DNA of 64,000 bases, from the NCBI GenBank assembly GCA_963740395.1, contig CAVUEP010000092.1, positions 1-64,000 of the forward strand. Direction: 5' to 3'. A program made the translations under genes and the position numbers. The notes under the pieces are model-generated. The model ran no database searches. It was not told the DNA's origin and was given only the letters and a program-made list of their open reading frames with translations. Below are positions 21,080 to 30,666 of the stretch, in pieces; the stretch's first letter is position 1; each line of letters starts with the position of its first letter. Source of the stretch: CADEEN01 sp963740395 (GTDB taxonomy: Bacteria > Pseudomonadota > Gammaproteobacteria > Burkholderiales > Burkholderiaceae_C).

Positions 21080-21286
21080 GTCAAGGCGCTCCTGGATGAG
21101 GAACTCGCGCAACACCGTGGCGTCTGCAAACCTCGCGAGCTGGCTCGCACTCTATCGGATTGACGCCTCTGCGCATGGCAACTGCGGGTCGATGCGGCGT
21201 GCGTGCGGGTAGCCCAGCATCTTGCAGACCATGAATCCGACTTAAGCTGCGCCGGTAAGCAATCGGGGGCTGGTGTCTTGGGTGAA

Positions 21287-21892
21287 GTGCAATTCCGTCG
21301 ACCGCGTGGCGCCTTCGGCTGGCGGCGGCTGTGCAGGCCGTTGCTCGTCGGCTGCCTTGCCGCCCTGCTATGGGTACCAGCCGTGCGAGCGCAGACGCAA
21401 TCGTTGACCTGCTTTCCGCCGCCGATCGACACCTGCGGCAAGGGCTTGGTGCGTGGCAGCACCGATGGCGTCGCGTGGGTGGCCTGGTGGATCGAGCAGG
21501 ACTTCGAGTGGCGCCGCGTGCACGGGTATTTCATTGCCGATGTCGCCTCGGCGCCGGACCCGCTGGCGGCGGCGAACGTCGCCGATGGCACGCTGCGCTC
21601 TTGCCATGCGGCGCCGCACAAGCAGGCGCTGGCGGCGTGCCGCGCATTGACCGAAGCCAGCGACCGCAGCCTGCCGCCGGCGATCCTCTACGACGTCGAT
21701 CGCGCCACCGGCAAGGACGGCGCACGACCCGGCTTTCGGCGCAGCGCCGTCGGCGCGCTGCAGACCGACGGCCAGCGCCATCGGGCCGGCACCTGGTGCG
21801 AGTGCTGGCGCGGTGCCGTGAAACTCGGCACGACGCAGTATTGCCTCGTGACCCGGACCGAGAGCTATGCCGCGTGCCGGCGCGTGCAATAG
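21287..21892 (+). CDS. Secreted cysteine-containing hypothetical protein
   Basis: About 201 residues with a clear signal peptide (RPLLVGCLAALLWVPAVRA-Q) followed by a mature domain rich in Cys and Trp (SLTCFPPPIDTCGKG, AWVAWWIEQDFEW, TWCECWRGAV). The paired cysteines suggest disulfides in the periplasm. The start is uncertain: GTG 21287 with an upstream GGGTGAA is plausible, and TTG 21278 or ATG 21203 are alternatives. No family recognised. It converges with a large membrane-protein gene. Confidence 0.6.
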   Translation: MQFRRPRGAFGWRRLCRPLLVGCLAALLWVPAVRAQTQSLTCFPPPIDTCGKGLVRGSTDGVAWVAWWIEQDFEWRRVHGYFIADVASAPDPLAAANVADGTLRSCHAAPHKQALAACRALTEASDRSLPPAILYDVDRATGKDGARPGFRRSAVGALQTDGQRHRAGTWCECWRGAVKLGTTQYCLVTRTESYAACRRVQ

Positions 21893-21929
21893 CGCGATAC
21901 GGCGCGCGCACGGCATTGGCAAGCCCGGC

Positions 21930-23728
21930 CTACTTGCACTCGAACGCGTTGCGATAGGGCTGTAGCGACTCCGCCACCGCGCTCAGCAGGTCGGCCTTCA
22001 TGTCGGTGCGGGTCAGCTTCTCCTGGGCCGCCAGCACGGCCATGTCGATGCCCGCGCCGATGGCCACGCCGACGCCGGCGCCGATGGCCGCACCGACGGC
22101 GGTGCCGACCCCGGGCGCCACGGCGGTGCCGATGGCCGCACCTGCGGCGGCAGCGCCCGCACCGCCGGCTGCCTTCTTGGTCGCCGCCTTGGCCAGCACC
22201 TTGGCCGCGAGCTTGGCGCTGGCCTTGCCCATTGCCTTGGCCGCGATGGCTGCGGCGAATGCCCCCCCGCCAGCCCGGCGCCGGCACCGACGGCCAATGT
22301 CGCCTGGTGGCTCTGCAGCTGCTGCAACAACGGGTTTTCGGCCACCGCATTGACGACCCTGCAGTCGCGTTCGTTCAGGACCAGGCGGTTCTGCTGCAGC
22401 AGCTGCTGTGCACGGCCCTGCAGCGCAATCAGGTGAGTCGATTGCTGTGCATGCTCGGCCTGCAGGTCCGCGAACAGGCGCGACGTCTGCGCATCGGACC
22501 CGATCAATTGGGCGAGCTTGATGCGCAGGAGGGTGTCGACGTCGCCGGTCAGCATCGTCGCCACCCGTGACCACTCGCCGCCGAGGCTGAAGTACCAGTC
22601 GAGGTAGGCATCGGCACCCTTGGCGGCCAGGGCCTCGACTTCGTCGAGTTTGGCGCAGGCGGAGCGCCGCGCATCGGCAAGTTCGTCCTTGCCCTGCGCC
22701 AGCAGGGCCTCGAGGCCCTTGACGGTGTTGACCAGGTAGGCCACGCCGCCAATGCGTTCGCACTCGGGAAGGGCCCGGATCGCGAACGGGCTGGCCTGCC
22801 GGTCCAGGCGGCTGTCCGCCGCACCCACGCCATAGACCACCAGCAGCGCGCCGATCACGGCACCGGCGGCCCAGGCACCGGCGCGCGCCGCGCTGATCGG
22901 CGGCGGCGCGTCGTGGGCCGACAGGTGCGGGCCCAGCGCCCGTCGGAGTTCGGCGTGGGGCAGCGACAAGCCCGCCATCGTGAGCACGGCGTGGCTGAAG
23001 ACCGAGATCGGTGCAATGACCACGGCCAGCAGCAGCCGCCAGCCTGCCTCGTCGGGCCAATGGCCCAGCACCTCCAAGGACGCCTGGCCCCAGGCCGCGG
23101 CGTCAAGGCTCCACTGCACCAGCGCCGAGGGCGAGGCCACCCACCCGGCCTGCAAGGCGTGGATGCGCTCGGCGTAGGTCTGTGTTGGGGCTTCGGACAG
23201 GAAGTGGCGCGCCAGCACCCAGACCGCCAGGAGGATCGCGATCGCCAGCCACTGCCCAGCCCAGAAGCTCCAGCGACGTGCATAGACCGGCGCCTGGAAC
23301 TGTGGCGCGACCTTGGCCTGGATGGCCGCGCGCACGAGCATGAGCAGCCAGGGCGAGAGCAGCAGCAGCGCCCATTCCAGCGCACCGAAGAAGACGCTTT
23401 GCAGCAGCACCGCCGCCGTGACCGCAAGTGACGCCAGCGCGCGCGCGAGCAGGCCCAGCGCGCGCCGGCTGCCCCAGCGGTGCAGACCCCGGCCGGGCTC
23501 GAACTGGTGCAGGGCGATCAGGCGCCCCACCGTGGCCTGGTGCCATAGCGCGGCCGTCATTGGCAGGCACAGCAGACAGGCGGCCAGCGCGAGCCCCGTG
23601 GCAGTCAGGCCCGGCACCTGCGTCGACAGGGCCCAGAACGCGGCCAGAAAGGCGTAGCTCAGCGCGATGCCGCGCCAATCGAACGCGCCCTGTGGACGCG
23701 GCGTCAGCGGGGCACGGCCGTCGATCAC
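21930..23728 (-). CDS. Large membrane protein with glycine-zipper C-terminus (one frameshift)
   Basis: About 600 residues. Six or more membrane helices occupy roughly residues 20-310, followed by a soluble helical region (SPFAIRALPECERIGGVAYLVNTVKGLEALL ...). After an indel near 22265 comes an Ala/Gly-rich tail with glycine-zipper repeats (GTAVAPGVGTAVGAAIGAGV) ending in YRNAFECK. Glycine zippers can insert into membranes or form channels, but no family is recognised and the role is unknown. The gene is divergent from the small 23837 gene. Confidence 0.68.
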
Positions 23729-23763
23729 GGCGTGGCGGCGGCGGATCGAATTGCCGCTATGCT

Positions 23764-23814
23764 GGAAACAGGCCGTCGCGAACCCGGTCCCGCCGGGGTT
23801 GCGGCCCTGTTCCC
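23764..23814. promoter_or_regulatory. Long imperfect hairpin in the divergent gap at 23.8 kb
   Basis: GGAAACAGG (23764-23772) can pair with CCTGTTCCC (23806-23814, one mismatch), and the arms continue inward through AACCC/GGGTT. It lies between divergent genes, 22 bases before the start of the 86-residue gene, so in that transcript it would be a 5' leader stem. It could be a regulatory leader or a processed structure; there is no T run to call it a terminator. Confidence 0.35.
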
Positions 23815-23836
23815 TGTCATTTCCGAGGAGTAAGCC

Positions 23837-24097
23837 ATGTCAGATGAAATCGTCGAGAAGACCGACCTGGAGAAGTCGAGGGACATCATCACCCAGCTCA
23901 AGGAAATGCAGCATTACTCGAAGACCAATATCGAGAAGTTGACGGCTTTCTGGTTGCAGCTCGACGGCGAGTTGAAGCAGAAGGAAGTGGCCGTGAAGAT
24001 CGAGTCGCTCCTGACGCACCAGAACACCTTTCACGAGGCGCTGGAGGCGGCGATCGCGGACTACGAAGTCGTCTGCAACGGCATGGAGAAGGGCTGA
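23837..24097 (+). CDS. Small helical hypothetical protein (86 aa)
   Basis: An acidic and lysine-rich, almost wholly helical protein (DLEKSRDIITQLKEMQHYSKTN ... LTHQNTFHEALEAAIADYE), with no signal peptide or membrane segment. The strong ribosome site GAGGAG is six bases before ATG. The heptad pattern suggests a short coiled-coil dimer. No family recognised. A long hairpin lies in its presumed leader. Confidence 0.75.
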   Translation: MSDEIVEKTDLEKSRDIITQLKEMQHYSKTNIEKLTAFWLQLDGELKQKEVAVKIESLLTHQNTFHEALEAAIADYEVVCNGMEKG

Positions 24098-24112
24098 GAC
24101 GCGGACCGTCGC

Positions 24113-25441
24113 TCACCGCGGCCGCGCCGCCGCGGCGGCCTCGCGCAGCTTGTCTTTCTTGCTCTTGCGCCGCCCCTTGATGCCGCCCGTCGCGTCGCCC
24201 GCCGGTGCGGCGGCGTCCACGGCCACTGGTTCGAAGCCGGGTATCTGTTCGCGCGCCACGCGCTGCCGGCGTCGCTTCTCGATCAGGCGGAAATGCGCCT
24301 CGCTGCCCGGCGCGTCAGCGCAGATGAAGCTGACGGCCTGACCCTGCGCGCCGGCGCGCGCGGTGCGGCCGATGCGGTGGGTGTAGTCGACCACCGAACG
24401 CGGCAAGTCATGGTTGACCACGGCGGCCAGTTGTGCCACGTCGAGGCCGCGTGCGGCCAGGTCGGTGGCCACGAGCACGCTCAGCTTGCGCTGGTGGAAG
24501 TCGGCCAGCACCTGGCTGCGGCGACCCTGGCTGAGCCGGCCATGCAGGGCCGCTGCGGCCAGGCCAGCCTGCCTGAGCTTGTCGGCCACATGTTCGGTGG
24601 CGTACTGGGTGGCCACGAAGACCAGCGTGCGGTCCCAACCTTCGTCGCGAATCAACTGGCGCAGCAGCGGCGTGCGGCGCGCGGTGTCGACTTCGATCGC
24701 ACGTTGCCGGACCTGCGGCGCCGAGTCTTCGCCGTCGGCGGGCGCTTCGATGCGCAGCGCGTCGCGCAGCACCTGTGCGGCCAGCGCGGCGACGGCGTCG
24801 GGCATCGTGGCCGAGAACATCAGGGTCTGCCGTGCGGGTGGCAACAGCGCGAGCACGCGGCCGATCTCGTCGGCGAATCCGAGGTCGAGCAGCCGGTCGG
24901 CTTCGTCGAGCACCACCGTCTCGACCTGCGACAGGCGCAGCGCGTTCTGGCCCACCAGGTCCAGCAGCCGGCCCGGCGTGGCCACCACCAGGTGCGCGCC
25001 ACCGCGCAGCGCCATCATCTGCGGGTTGATCGAGACGCCGCCGACGGCCAGTACCGTGGTCAGCTGCGGCGCCAGCGCGCGCAGGACCTCTCGGGTCTGC
25101 GCGGCCAGCTCACGCGTGGGCGCCAGGATCAGCCCGCGCAACCGGCGCGGGCGCTCAGCCGCCCAGGCCGGCGTGGCCAACAGGCGCTGCAGCAGCGGCA
25201 GTGCATAGGCCGCCGTCTTGCCCGAGCCGGTGGGGGCCAGCCCGAGCGTGTCGCGCCCTTGCAGGATCGGCGGCACCGCTGCCTGCTGGATCGCGGTGGC
25301 CTCGACCCAGCCGATGTCTGCGGCGCGTTGCGCCAGCGCGGGCGACAGGCCCAGCGCGACAAGACTCGGGACGGCCTGGGGGGAAGGACTGGACACGGCG
25401 GCCTCGAACGAGTCGGTGAAGGGGCGGCGTCGCTGCCGCAC
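24113..25441 (-). CDS. DEAD-box ATP-dependent RNA helicase (RhlE/DbpA-like)
   Basis: A 442-residue helicase with all core motifs in order: Q motif (EATAIQQAAVPPIL), I (APTGSGKT), Ia (PTRELA), Ib (TPGRLL), II (DEAD), III (SAT), IV (LVFVATQ), V (ATDLAARGLD), VI (HRIGRTARAG). A basic C-terminal tail (GRRKSKKDK) probably binds RNA. These proteins remodel ribosomal or messenger RNA, often in the cold. The subfamily cannot be fixed without alignment. The start may lie at or slightly after 25441. Confidence 0.93.
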   Translation of the reverse strand: MRQRRRPFTDSFEAAVSSPSPQAVPSLVALGLSPALAQRAADIGWVEATAIQQAAVPPILQGRDTLGLAPTGSGKTAAYALPLLQRLLATPAWAAERPRRLRGLILAPTRELAAQTREVLRALAPQLTTVLAVGGVSINPQMMALRGGAHLVVATPGRLLDLVGQNALRLSQVETVVLDEADRLLDLGFADEIGRVLALLPPARQTLMFSATMPDAVAALAAQVLRDALRIEAPADGEDSAPQVRQRAIEVDTARRTPLLRQLIRDEGWDRTLVFVATQYATEHVADKLRQAGLAAAALHGRLSQGRRSQVLADFHQRKLSVLVATDLAARGLDVAQLAAVVNHDLPRSVVDYTHRIGRTARAGAQGQAVSFICADAPGSEAHFRLIEKRRRQRVAREQIPGFEPVAVDAAAPAGDATGGIKGRRKSKKDKLREAAAAARPR

Positions 25442-25473
25442 CGCGTCAGTTTACGGCGCGCGTGGGCTGCGGC

Positions 25474-25905
25474 TCAGAACCAGGCCTCGCCGGCCCAGCC
25501 GTTTGCGCGACGGTCGATACGCACGCGGCGCGGGGCGATCTTCTTCACGGCGTCGCCGGGGATGTCGACTTCGGGCTGGCGCCCGAGGCGCTCGGCAAGG
25601 TCCATGCTGCAGGGGGTCGACATGACGGGGCGGAAGCACAACGACAGCTTGTCGTTGACGATCGCGAGTTCGCGGTCGCCGGCCTGGCCCTGGGCGAACT
25701 CCTCGTGAAAGCGCACGAACTTCTTCACCAGGCAGGAAAAGTACAGCTCGACCTCGACGACCAGCGGGTCGCTGCGCCCCGCCAGGCCGGCGGCGGCGGC
25801 GCGCGTCCACTCGACGCGTACCTCACGGCCGTTGAGCACGGCCGTGGCCTGCCCGGCCGCCGGCTTCACGCCGGCGCTCCGTTGCGCCGCGGTGCCCTCA
25901 GCCAC
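25474..25905 (-). CDS. Conserved hypothetical protein (143 aa)
   Basis: A soluble protein without signal or membrane segment. The central part (VEVELYFSCLVKKFVRFHEEF ... LSLCFRPVMSTPCSMDL) contains three cysteines. The reading is intact and codon use fits the neighbours. It starts three bases after the stop of the DUF302 gene, so the two are likely co-transcribed. No family recognised. Confidence 0.65.
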   Translation of the reverse strand: MAEGTAAQRSAGVKPAAGQATAVLNGREVRVEWTRAAAAGLAGRSDPLVVEVELYFSCLVKKFVRFHEEFAQGQAGDRELAIVNDKLSLCFRPVMSTPCSMDLAERLGRQPEVDIPGDAVKKIAPRRVRIDRRANGWAGEAWF

Positions 25906-25908
25906 GCC

Positions 25909-26385
25909 TTACTTCATGCCGAGCGAGGCGCGCGCGATGCCGTCGAGCAGCGCCTCGACCTCCTTCAGCGCCGCTTTCGACGCTGCCGAGCCGTCGGGCC
26001 GCCAGGGGCGCCGGTAGGCGACATGCACCATGTCGGGCGCTTGCGCGGTGGCATACACGGTGATGGCATAGGGGCACATCGACGCATTCGCGGGGTCGGC
26101 CTCCATCATCTTGCGTGACAGTGCCGCGCTGCAGAACACGAACGCCTGCGAGTCGACATAGAGCTTGCGCGGCGTGCCCAGGTCCTTGCCGGTGCGCTCG
26201 AGCATCTTGTTGACGTAGGAGTGAAAATCGATCACGAGGCCCTTGCCCTCGATGGCCGACTTCAGGTCGTCGCGCACGTTCTCGAAGTTCGCCTTCTTCG
26301 AGTAGGTCACGACCGGATGCGGTTCGGCGGCCAGGGCGAACGCGCACCATGCGCTCAACAGCAGGACGGTCAGGCTACGGGTCAT
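25909..26385 (-). CDS. DUF302 family periplasmic protein
   Basis: A 158-residue protein with a signal peptide (SLTVLLLSAWCAFALAAEP) and a DUF302 domain (NFENVRDDLKSAIEGKGLVIDFHSYVNKML ... CPYAITVYA). The start at 26385 is preferred over 26391 because AAGGAG then lies six bases upstream. DUF302 proteins bind small ligands or haem-like groups in some systems, but no function is fixed. The neighbour upstream on the same strand is a rhodanese-like lipoprotein. Confidence 0.88.
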   Translation of the reverse strand: MTRSLTVLLLSAWCAFALAAEPHPVVTYSKKANFENVRDDLKSAIEGKGLVIDFHSYVNKMLERTGKDLGTPRKLYVDSQAFVFCSAALSRKMMEADPANASMCPYAITVYATAQAPDMVHVAYRRPWRPDGSAASKAALKEVEALLDGIARASLGMK

Positions 26386-26417
26386 GGTCATCTCCTTGTT
26401 GTCGATAGGGGGTCCGC

Positions 26418-26852
26418 TCACGAGCCCGGCTTGACCATCGGCCAGCCGCGGCGCGCCCACTCGCGCATGCCGCCATCGACGTAGCGGACATGCGCATAGC
26501 CGCGCTCGCGCAGGGCGCGCAGCGTGGCGCTGGAGCGGTTCTGGGTGTGGCAGATCAGCAAGACAGGGCGGCTCGGATCGGTCGGGATCTCACCCACGCG
26601 CGCGGCCAGCTGGCGCATCGGCAGCAGCTGGGCGCCCGCGGCGACGCCGGTGGCATGCTCGTTGGCCTCGCGGATGTCGATCAGCAGCGCGCGTCCGGCT
26701 TCGTGCTCCGCACGCGCGAATGCCACGCTGACCGCATCGGCTTCGCTGCCGGCGCGGCTGCAGCCCGCCGCCCCCAGCGCCAGGCCCGCAGCCACGGTGC
26801 AGAGCCAGGCGCGGCGACGGGAGGGCGTGTCGTGGTTGCGTCGGGAGAACAT
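26418..26852 (-). CDS. Rhodanese-like lipoprotein
   Basis: A 144-residue exported protein with a twin-arginine-like start (SRRRAW) and a lipobox-like GAAGC (Cys about 31), followed by a single rhodanese domain. The active-site loop is LLICHTQNRSSATLRAL with the catalytic Cys (about residue 101) and the usual substrate Arg. It probably handles sulfur transfer in the periplasm. It is followed on the same strand by DUF302 and the hypothetical 25474 gene, so a three-gene unit is possible. Confidence 0.86.
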   Translation of the reverse strand: MFSRRNHDTPSRRRAWLCTVAAGLALGAAGCSRAGSEADAVSVAFARAEHEAGRALLIDIREANEHATGVAAGAQLLPMRQLAARVGEIPTDPSRPVLLICHTQNRSSATLRALRERGYAHVRYVDGGMREWARRGWPMVKPGS

Positions 26853-27109
26853 GGGGGCTGTGTCTCGGTCAGAACGGATCGTGGTTGCCGCGATGGCGGT
26901 AGGCCTTGTCGGCCATTGTGAACCGGGCCGGGTTGGCGACCATGACCACGGTCAAAGCGCCGACGGTTCGGGCGGGCCTGCGGCCGGAACGTGCGGCAAC
27001 CTACTCGCGTGACATCCTTGACGCCCCAGCCCATTGCCTGCAAGCGCGGCGTGCCAAGCCGCCCCGCGCCGGGTACCCTGGGCGCACACCACCCACCAGC
27101 CTGCGTCCG

Positions 27110-27409
27110 ATGTCCTCGACTTCTGCCATCGCCCTGTCCGGCATGTCCGCTGCGCAGTCGCGTTTGCATGCCTCGGCGCACAACATCGCGAACCTGGGGA
27201 CGACGCCGTTCACGCGCCAGCAGGTGGTGCAGGCGGAACAGGCCGCTGGCGGCGTCAGCACGTCGCTACGGCAGCTGCCCCAAGCGGGCAGCGCGCTGGA
27301 GGCCGATCTGGTGAGCCAGTTGGAGGCAAAGAACGCCTTTCTCGCCAATCTGGCCGTGTTCCGCGCCCAAGACCGCATGGCGGGCTCGTTGCTCGACGCG
27401 GTGGGCTGA
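27110..27409 (+). CDS. Orphan flagellar rod-like N-terminal domain protein (99 aa)
   Basis: The first 45 residues match the N-terminal helix shared by FlgB/FlgC/FlgG rod proteins (IALSGMSAAQSRLHASAHNIANLGTTPFTRQQ-type; the SAHNIAN signature is clear). The C-terminus (DLVSQLEAKNAFLANLAVFRAQDRMAGSLLDAVG) resembles the matching C-terminal rod helix. The large middle part of a rod or hook protein is absent, and no other flagellar gene is nearby. Either a compact family member or a deletion remnant that still reads through. Confidence 0.72.
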   Translation: MSSTSAIALSGMSAAQSRLHASAHNIANLGTTPFTRQQVVQAEQAAGGVSTSLRQLPQAGSALEADLVSQLEAKNAFLANLAVFRAQDRMAGSLLDAVG

Positions 27410-27562
27410 GCTGCTGGACCAGCCAACCTCTGCGTCGTAGGGCGCCGCGGGTTGCGGCGAGTCAATCCCAGGGCCCTGGCTCGTAGCAAAGTACATTGCA
27501 TGCAGCGGCGCGCCAGCATGGGTCGCAAAATAGCGCGCGCGTTGCCACAAGCAGGGGTTTGG

Positions 27563-27769
27563 ATGACAGGCAAGAAAGTTACCGAGAGCACCGCTCCCCG
27601 TCACGACCGGCGCTCGGGCACCGACCGGCGCAAGGTCGACATTCCGCGCAAGGGCGAACCCGAGCGGCGTCGCAACGTCGAATCGCGCCAGCCCGACGTG
27701 GTCGAGATCGATATGTCGCGCTCGGAGTGGGGCGCCTTGCGCGGGGAGCCGGACAAACCGAAACGCTAG
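27563..27769 (+). CDS. Small basic hypothetical protein (68 aa)
   Basis: A highly charged, Arg-rich protein (RRSGTDRRKVDIPRKGEPERRR ...) likely disordered, with no membrane segment. The RRSGTDRR-type box resembles linkers ahead of PilZ domains, but no PilZ domain follows. ATG 27563 is preceded by GGGG. Function unknown. Confidence 0.5.
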   Translation: MTGKKVTESTAPRHDRRSGTDRRKVDIPRKGEPERRRNVESRQPDVVEIDMSRSEWGALRGEPDKPKR

Positions 27770-27868
27770 CGCGCCGCCAGCGTTGGTCGCCGTGAGCCCC
27801 CGACACTGTCGCGGTGCGCGTGATCAGTTGGCACAGGGCGCACAGGACGCCATTGCACAGGAGACACC

Positions 27869-28255
27869 ATGTTCGGACCGATCACGATCCCCTTCGCATC
27901 CAAGATGCTCTTCAACACCGTCAAGCTCAAGCCTGACGTGGACATGGACGACGTCGATGTCGCGCTCGCCGAAATGTGCAGCGTGGTCAAGGAAACCTAT
28001 GGTGGCGACAAGGGCGGCTTCATCGCCGGCCAGGTGTTCCGCCTCTCGGGTTTCGTCTCGGACGAAGGCTCGCTCGGCGGCGTGAAGGGGGCCGACCACA
28101 ACATCGTGATCGTCACGTATTGGCGCTCATTCGAGGAACACGAGCGCTCGCACGCCGACGCCACCTTCCGCGAGAAGTTCGCGGCCCTCAGCGCGATGGC
28201 CGAGGGCTCGCAGGAACTCGGCTACGAACTGGTCTGGCAGGGCGCACCGGAGTAG
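27869..28255 (+). CDS. Dimeric alpha/beta-barrel (ABM-like) hypothetical protein
   Basis: A 128-residue protein with a ferredoxin-like pattern: MLFNTVKLKPDVDMDDVDVALAEMCSVVK, then HNIVIVTYWRSFEEHERSHADATFREKFAAL, as in antibiotic-biosynthesis monooxygenase or Dabb-like proteins that act as dimers. The WRSFEEHERSH segment is the usual central strand and helix. GGAGA lies upstream of ATG 27869. The substrate is unknown. Confidence 0.72.
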   Translation: MFGPITIPFASKMLFNTVKLKPDVDMDDVDVALAEMCSVVKETYGGDKGGFIAGQVFRLSGFVSDEGSLGGVKGADHNIVIVTYWRSFEEHERSHADATFREKFAALSAMAEGSQELGYELVWQGAPE

Positions 28256-28313
28256 CCACGCACGCTGCGACAAGGTGGCCGCGCGCGGAATCGCTCCGGC
28301 GGCAACGCAACGC

Positions 28314-28475
28314 CTAGGTCCCGGTCGCGCTCGAGGTGGTGCGGGCAACCTGGTCGGCCCCGGTGTCGGGCGAGACTTCGGGGTAGCCCATCAAGGCAAC
28401 GCCATGCATCACCAGGAAGGTCGTGGCGACCGAAGCGACCATGGCCGCGGCGCGGATCTTGAAACTGGTCTTCAT
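28314..28475 (-). CDS. Small membrane-anchored hypothetical protein (53 aa)
   Basis: Reads MKTSFKIRAAAMVASVATTF, then LVMHGVALMGYPEVSP and ends SSATGT. It has a single hydrophobic segment (about residues 9-30) that may be a signal anchor. GGAG lies upstream of ATG 28475. Codon use matches neighbouring genes. It lies between the ABM-like gene and an OmpR-type regulator; no function is recognised. Confidence 0.62.
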   Translation of the reverse strand: MKTSFKIRAAAMVASVATTFLVMHGVALMGYPEVSPDTGADQVARTTSSATGT

Positions 28476-28588
28476 CGGAGGCTCCGGTCAGTCGTCGTGT
28501 TGGCGATGAAGTGATTGGGCACGCCGCGCATTGCGCGTGCGTTGCAATCCGGGCCCTGTCGATGACGGATGAAACGCCGGCGGGCGGA

Positions 28589-29327
<739 letters not shown>

Positions 29328-29434
29328 AGGGACACCTCCAACGTGGTTCACGTCCTCGGTACGGTAGCGGGGCGATGCACTCAACACAAGAGGCGTTCCC
29401 ATGCCATTCCGAGTCCGCAACGTGGCGCGGCGCG

Positions 29435-29668
29435 TCAATGCTGCAGGAAGGACTTGCCGCTCTCGAACAGCGCCTGCGACCGTGACAGGCCGAGGTCGCG
29501 CAGATCGTGGGCGTCCAGCGTCGCCAACTCGCGGCGCGAGCGGCTGACACGGCGCCATTCCTTGAACGCGGCGGTGCTGCGTCCGAGCGCACGTCGCAGT
29601 GCGCCGGCTTGGCTCCGCGCCAATGGCGAGTCGGTCGCAGCGGAATACTGGTCGTCGTGGCGGGTCAT
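29435..29668 (-). CDS. DUF1127 family small protein
   Basis: A 77-residue Arg-rich protein whose C-terminal half carries the DUF1127/YjiS signature WRRVSRSRRELATLDAHDLRDLGLSRSQA. Such proteins are often induced by stress or phosphate limitation, and some bind RNA. A second DUF1127 gene follows upstream on the same strand within 120 bases, so the pair is probably a duplication. Confidence 0.86.
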   Translation of the reverse strand: MTRHDDQYSAATDSPLARSQAGALRRALGRSTAAFKEWRRVSRSRRELATLDAHDLRDLGLSRSQALFESGKSFLQH

Positions 29669-29786
29669 CGTCGATCTCCTTGGCCCAGCGAGGTCACCCC
29701 AGTACAGCGCCGCTGCGTTGCAGGCACCTTTCAGCCGGGCCCACGCAGATTACGATTGCAACGCGTCAGCGTCGGGCCGGCGGGCC

Positions 29787-30032
29787 TCAGACGCGCCAGA
29801 ACGGCTTGTGCGCTTCGGCATCGACCTGCGAACGCGTCAGCCCGATGTCCTTGAGCAGGTGGTCGTCCAGCGCGAGCAGATCGCGGCGCGAACGCCAGTG
29901 GTGCCGCCAGGCACTGAACGTGGTGCGCAGGCGCTCGACCAGTTGCTGAGCCGCCGCAGGGCGCTGGTGGGGCGCGGCTTGCGCCGGTGCCGCGGTCAGC
30001 GCGGCGGCGGATGATTGCTGCGAGGGGAGCAT
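29787..30032 (-). CDS. DUF1127 family small protein (second copy)
   Basis: An 81-residue protein with an Ala/Gln-rich N-terminus and the DUF1127 motif WRHHWRSRRDLLALDDHLLKDIGLTRSQV near the C-terminus. ATG 30032 has GGAG seven bases upstream; an earlier in-frame ATG at 30071 is less likely. It differs enough from its neighbour that the duplication is old. Confidence 0.86.
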   Translation of the reverse strand: MLPSQQSSAAALTAAPAQAAPHQRPAAAQQLVERLRTTFSAWRHHWRSRRDLLALDDHLLKDIGLTRSQVDAEAHKPFWRV

Positions 30033-30137
30033 CGTGTGACTCCATCGAAGTTGCCCATGTCGACACTTCAACGGCGCCGCGTTTCAACCGCATTTCGGCA
30101 TGCGGGGGGCAGGATTTCGATCGCAATCCAGCGCGGG

Positions 30138-30629
30138 TCAGGCCCTGCCGGTCGCTCGGGACTGGCGTGGCAATTCCAGCTTCATGCCCTCGTGGGTGGC
30201 CGTGAAGCCGAGCGACTGGTAGAAGCGGATCGCATCAGGTCGCTGCTTGTCCGACGTGAGCTGAAGGATGCGGCAGTCGCGATCGGTGGCCCGGGCAATC
30301 GCCCACTCGAACAGCTGCCTGCCCAGTCCCGAGGAGCGGTGTCGGGAGTCGATCCGAACGCCCTCGATCAGCGCCCGCCAGCTCCCCTGGTGCGTCAGGT
30401 AGGGGATGTAGGTCAGCTGCAGCACGCCGACAACGCCGGCGTCAAGGGTCGCCACGATGAGCTCGTTGTGGGGATCGGCCTCGATCGCTGCGAACGCGCC
30501 GTAGTAGGCCTGCGGCAACGGGTCGGAGAGCTTCTCTCGTTGCACACCGAGCGGATCGTCGGCGAGAAGCCGCACGATTGCCGGCACGTCGCCAAGGCTG
30601 GCTTTGCGGAACTGGATGGAGGGGGGCAT
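30138..30629 (-). CDS. GNAT-family N-acetyltransferase
   Basis: A 163-residue acetyl-CoA-dependent transferase. The acetyl-CoA loop is RSSGLGRQLFEWAIARA (about 97-113; R/Q-x-x-G-x-G/A form), preceded by the beta strand with IEGVRID and followed by FYQSLGFT. The acceptor is unknown. It lies 37 bases downstream of the hydroxyacid dehydrogenase gene on the same strand and may be co-transcribed. Confidence 0.9.
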   Translation of the reverse strand: MPPSIQFRKASLGDVPAIVRLLADDPLGVQREKLSDPLPQAYYGAFAAIEADPHNELIVATLDAGVVGVLQLTYIPYLTHQGSWRALIEGVRIDSRHRSSGLGRQLFEWAIARATDRDCRILQLTSDKQRPDAIRFYQSLGFTATHEGMKLELPRQSRATGRA

Positions 30630-30666
30630 TTGCGGAACGGGCCGTGGTACGCGGGTGCTCGGGCGC

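Noticed and set aside
26860..26960. Short minus-strand frame ending MADKAYRHRGNHDPF
   Set aside because: Too short, with no ribosome site and no clear start; could be the tail of a lost gene.
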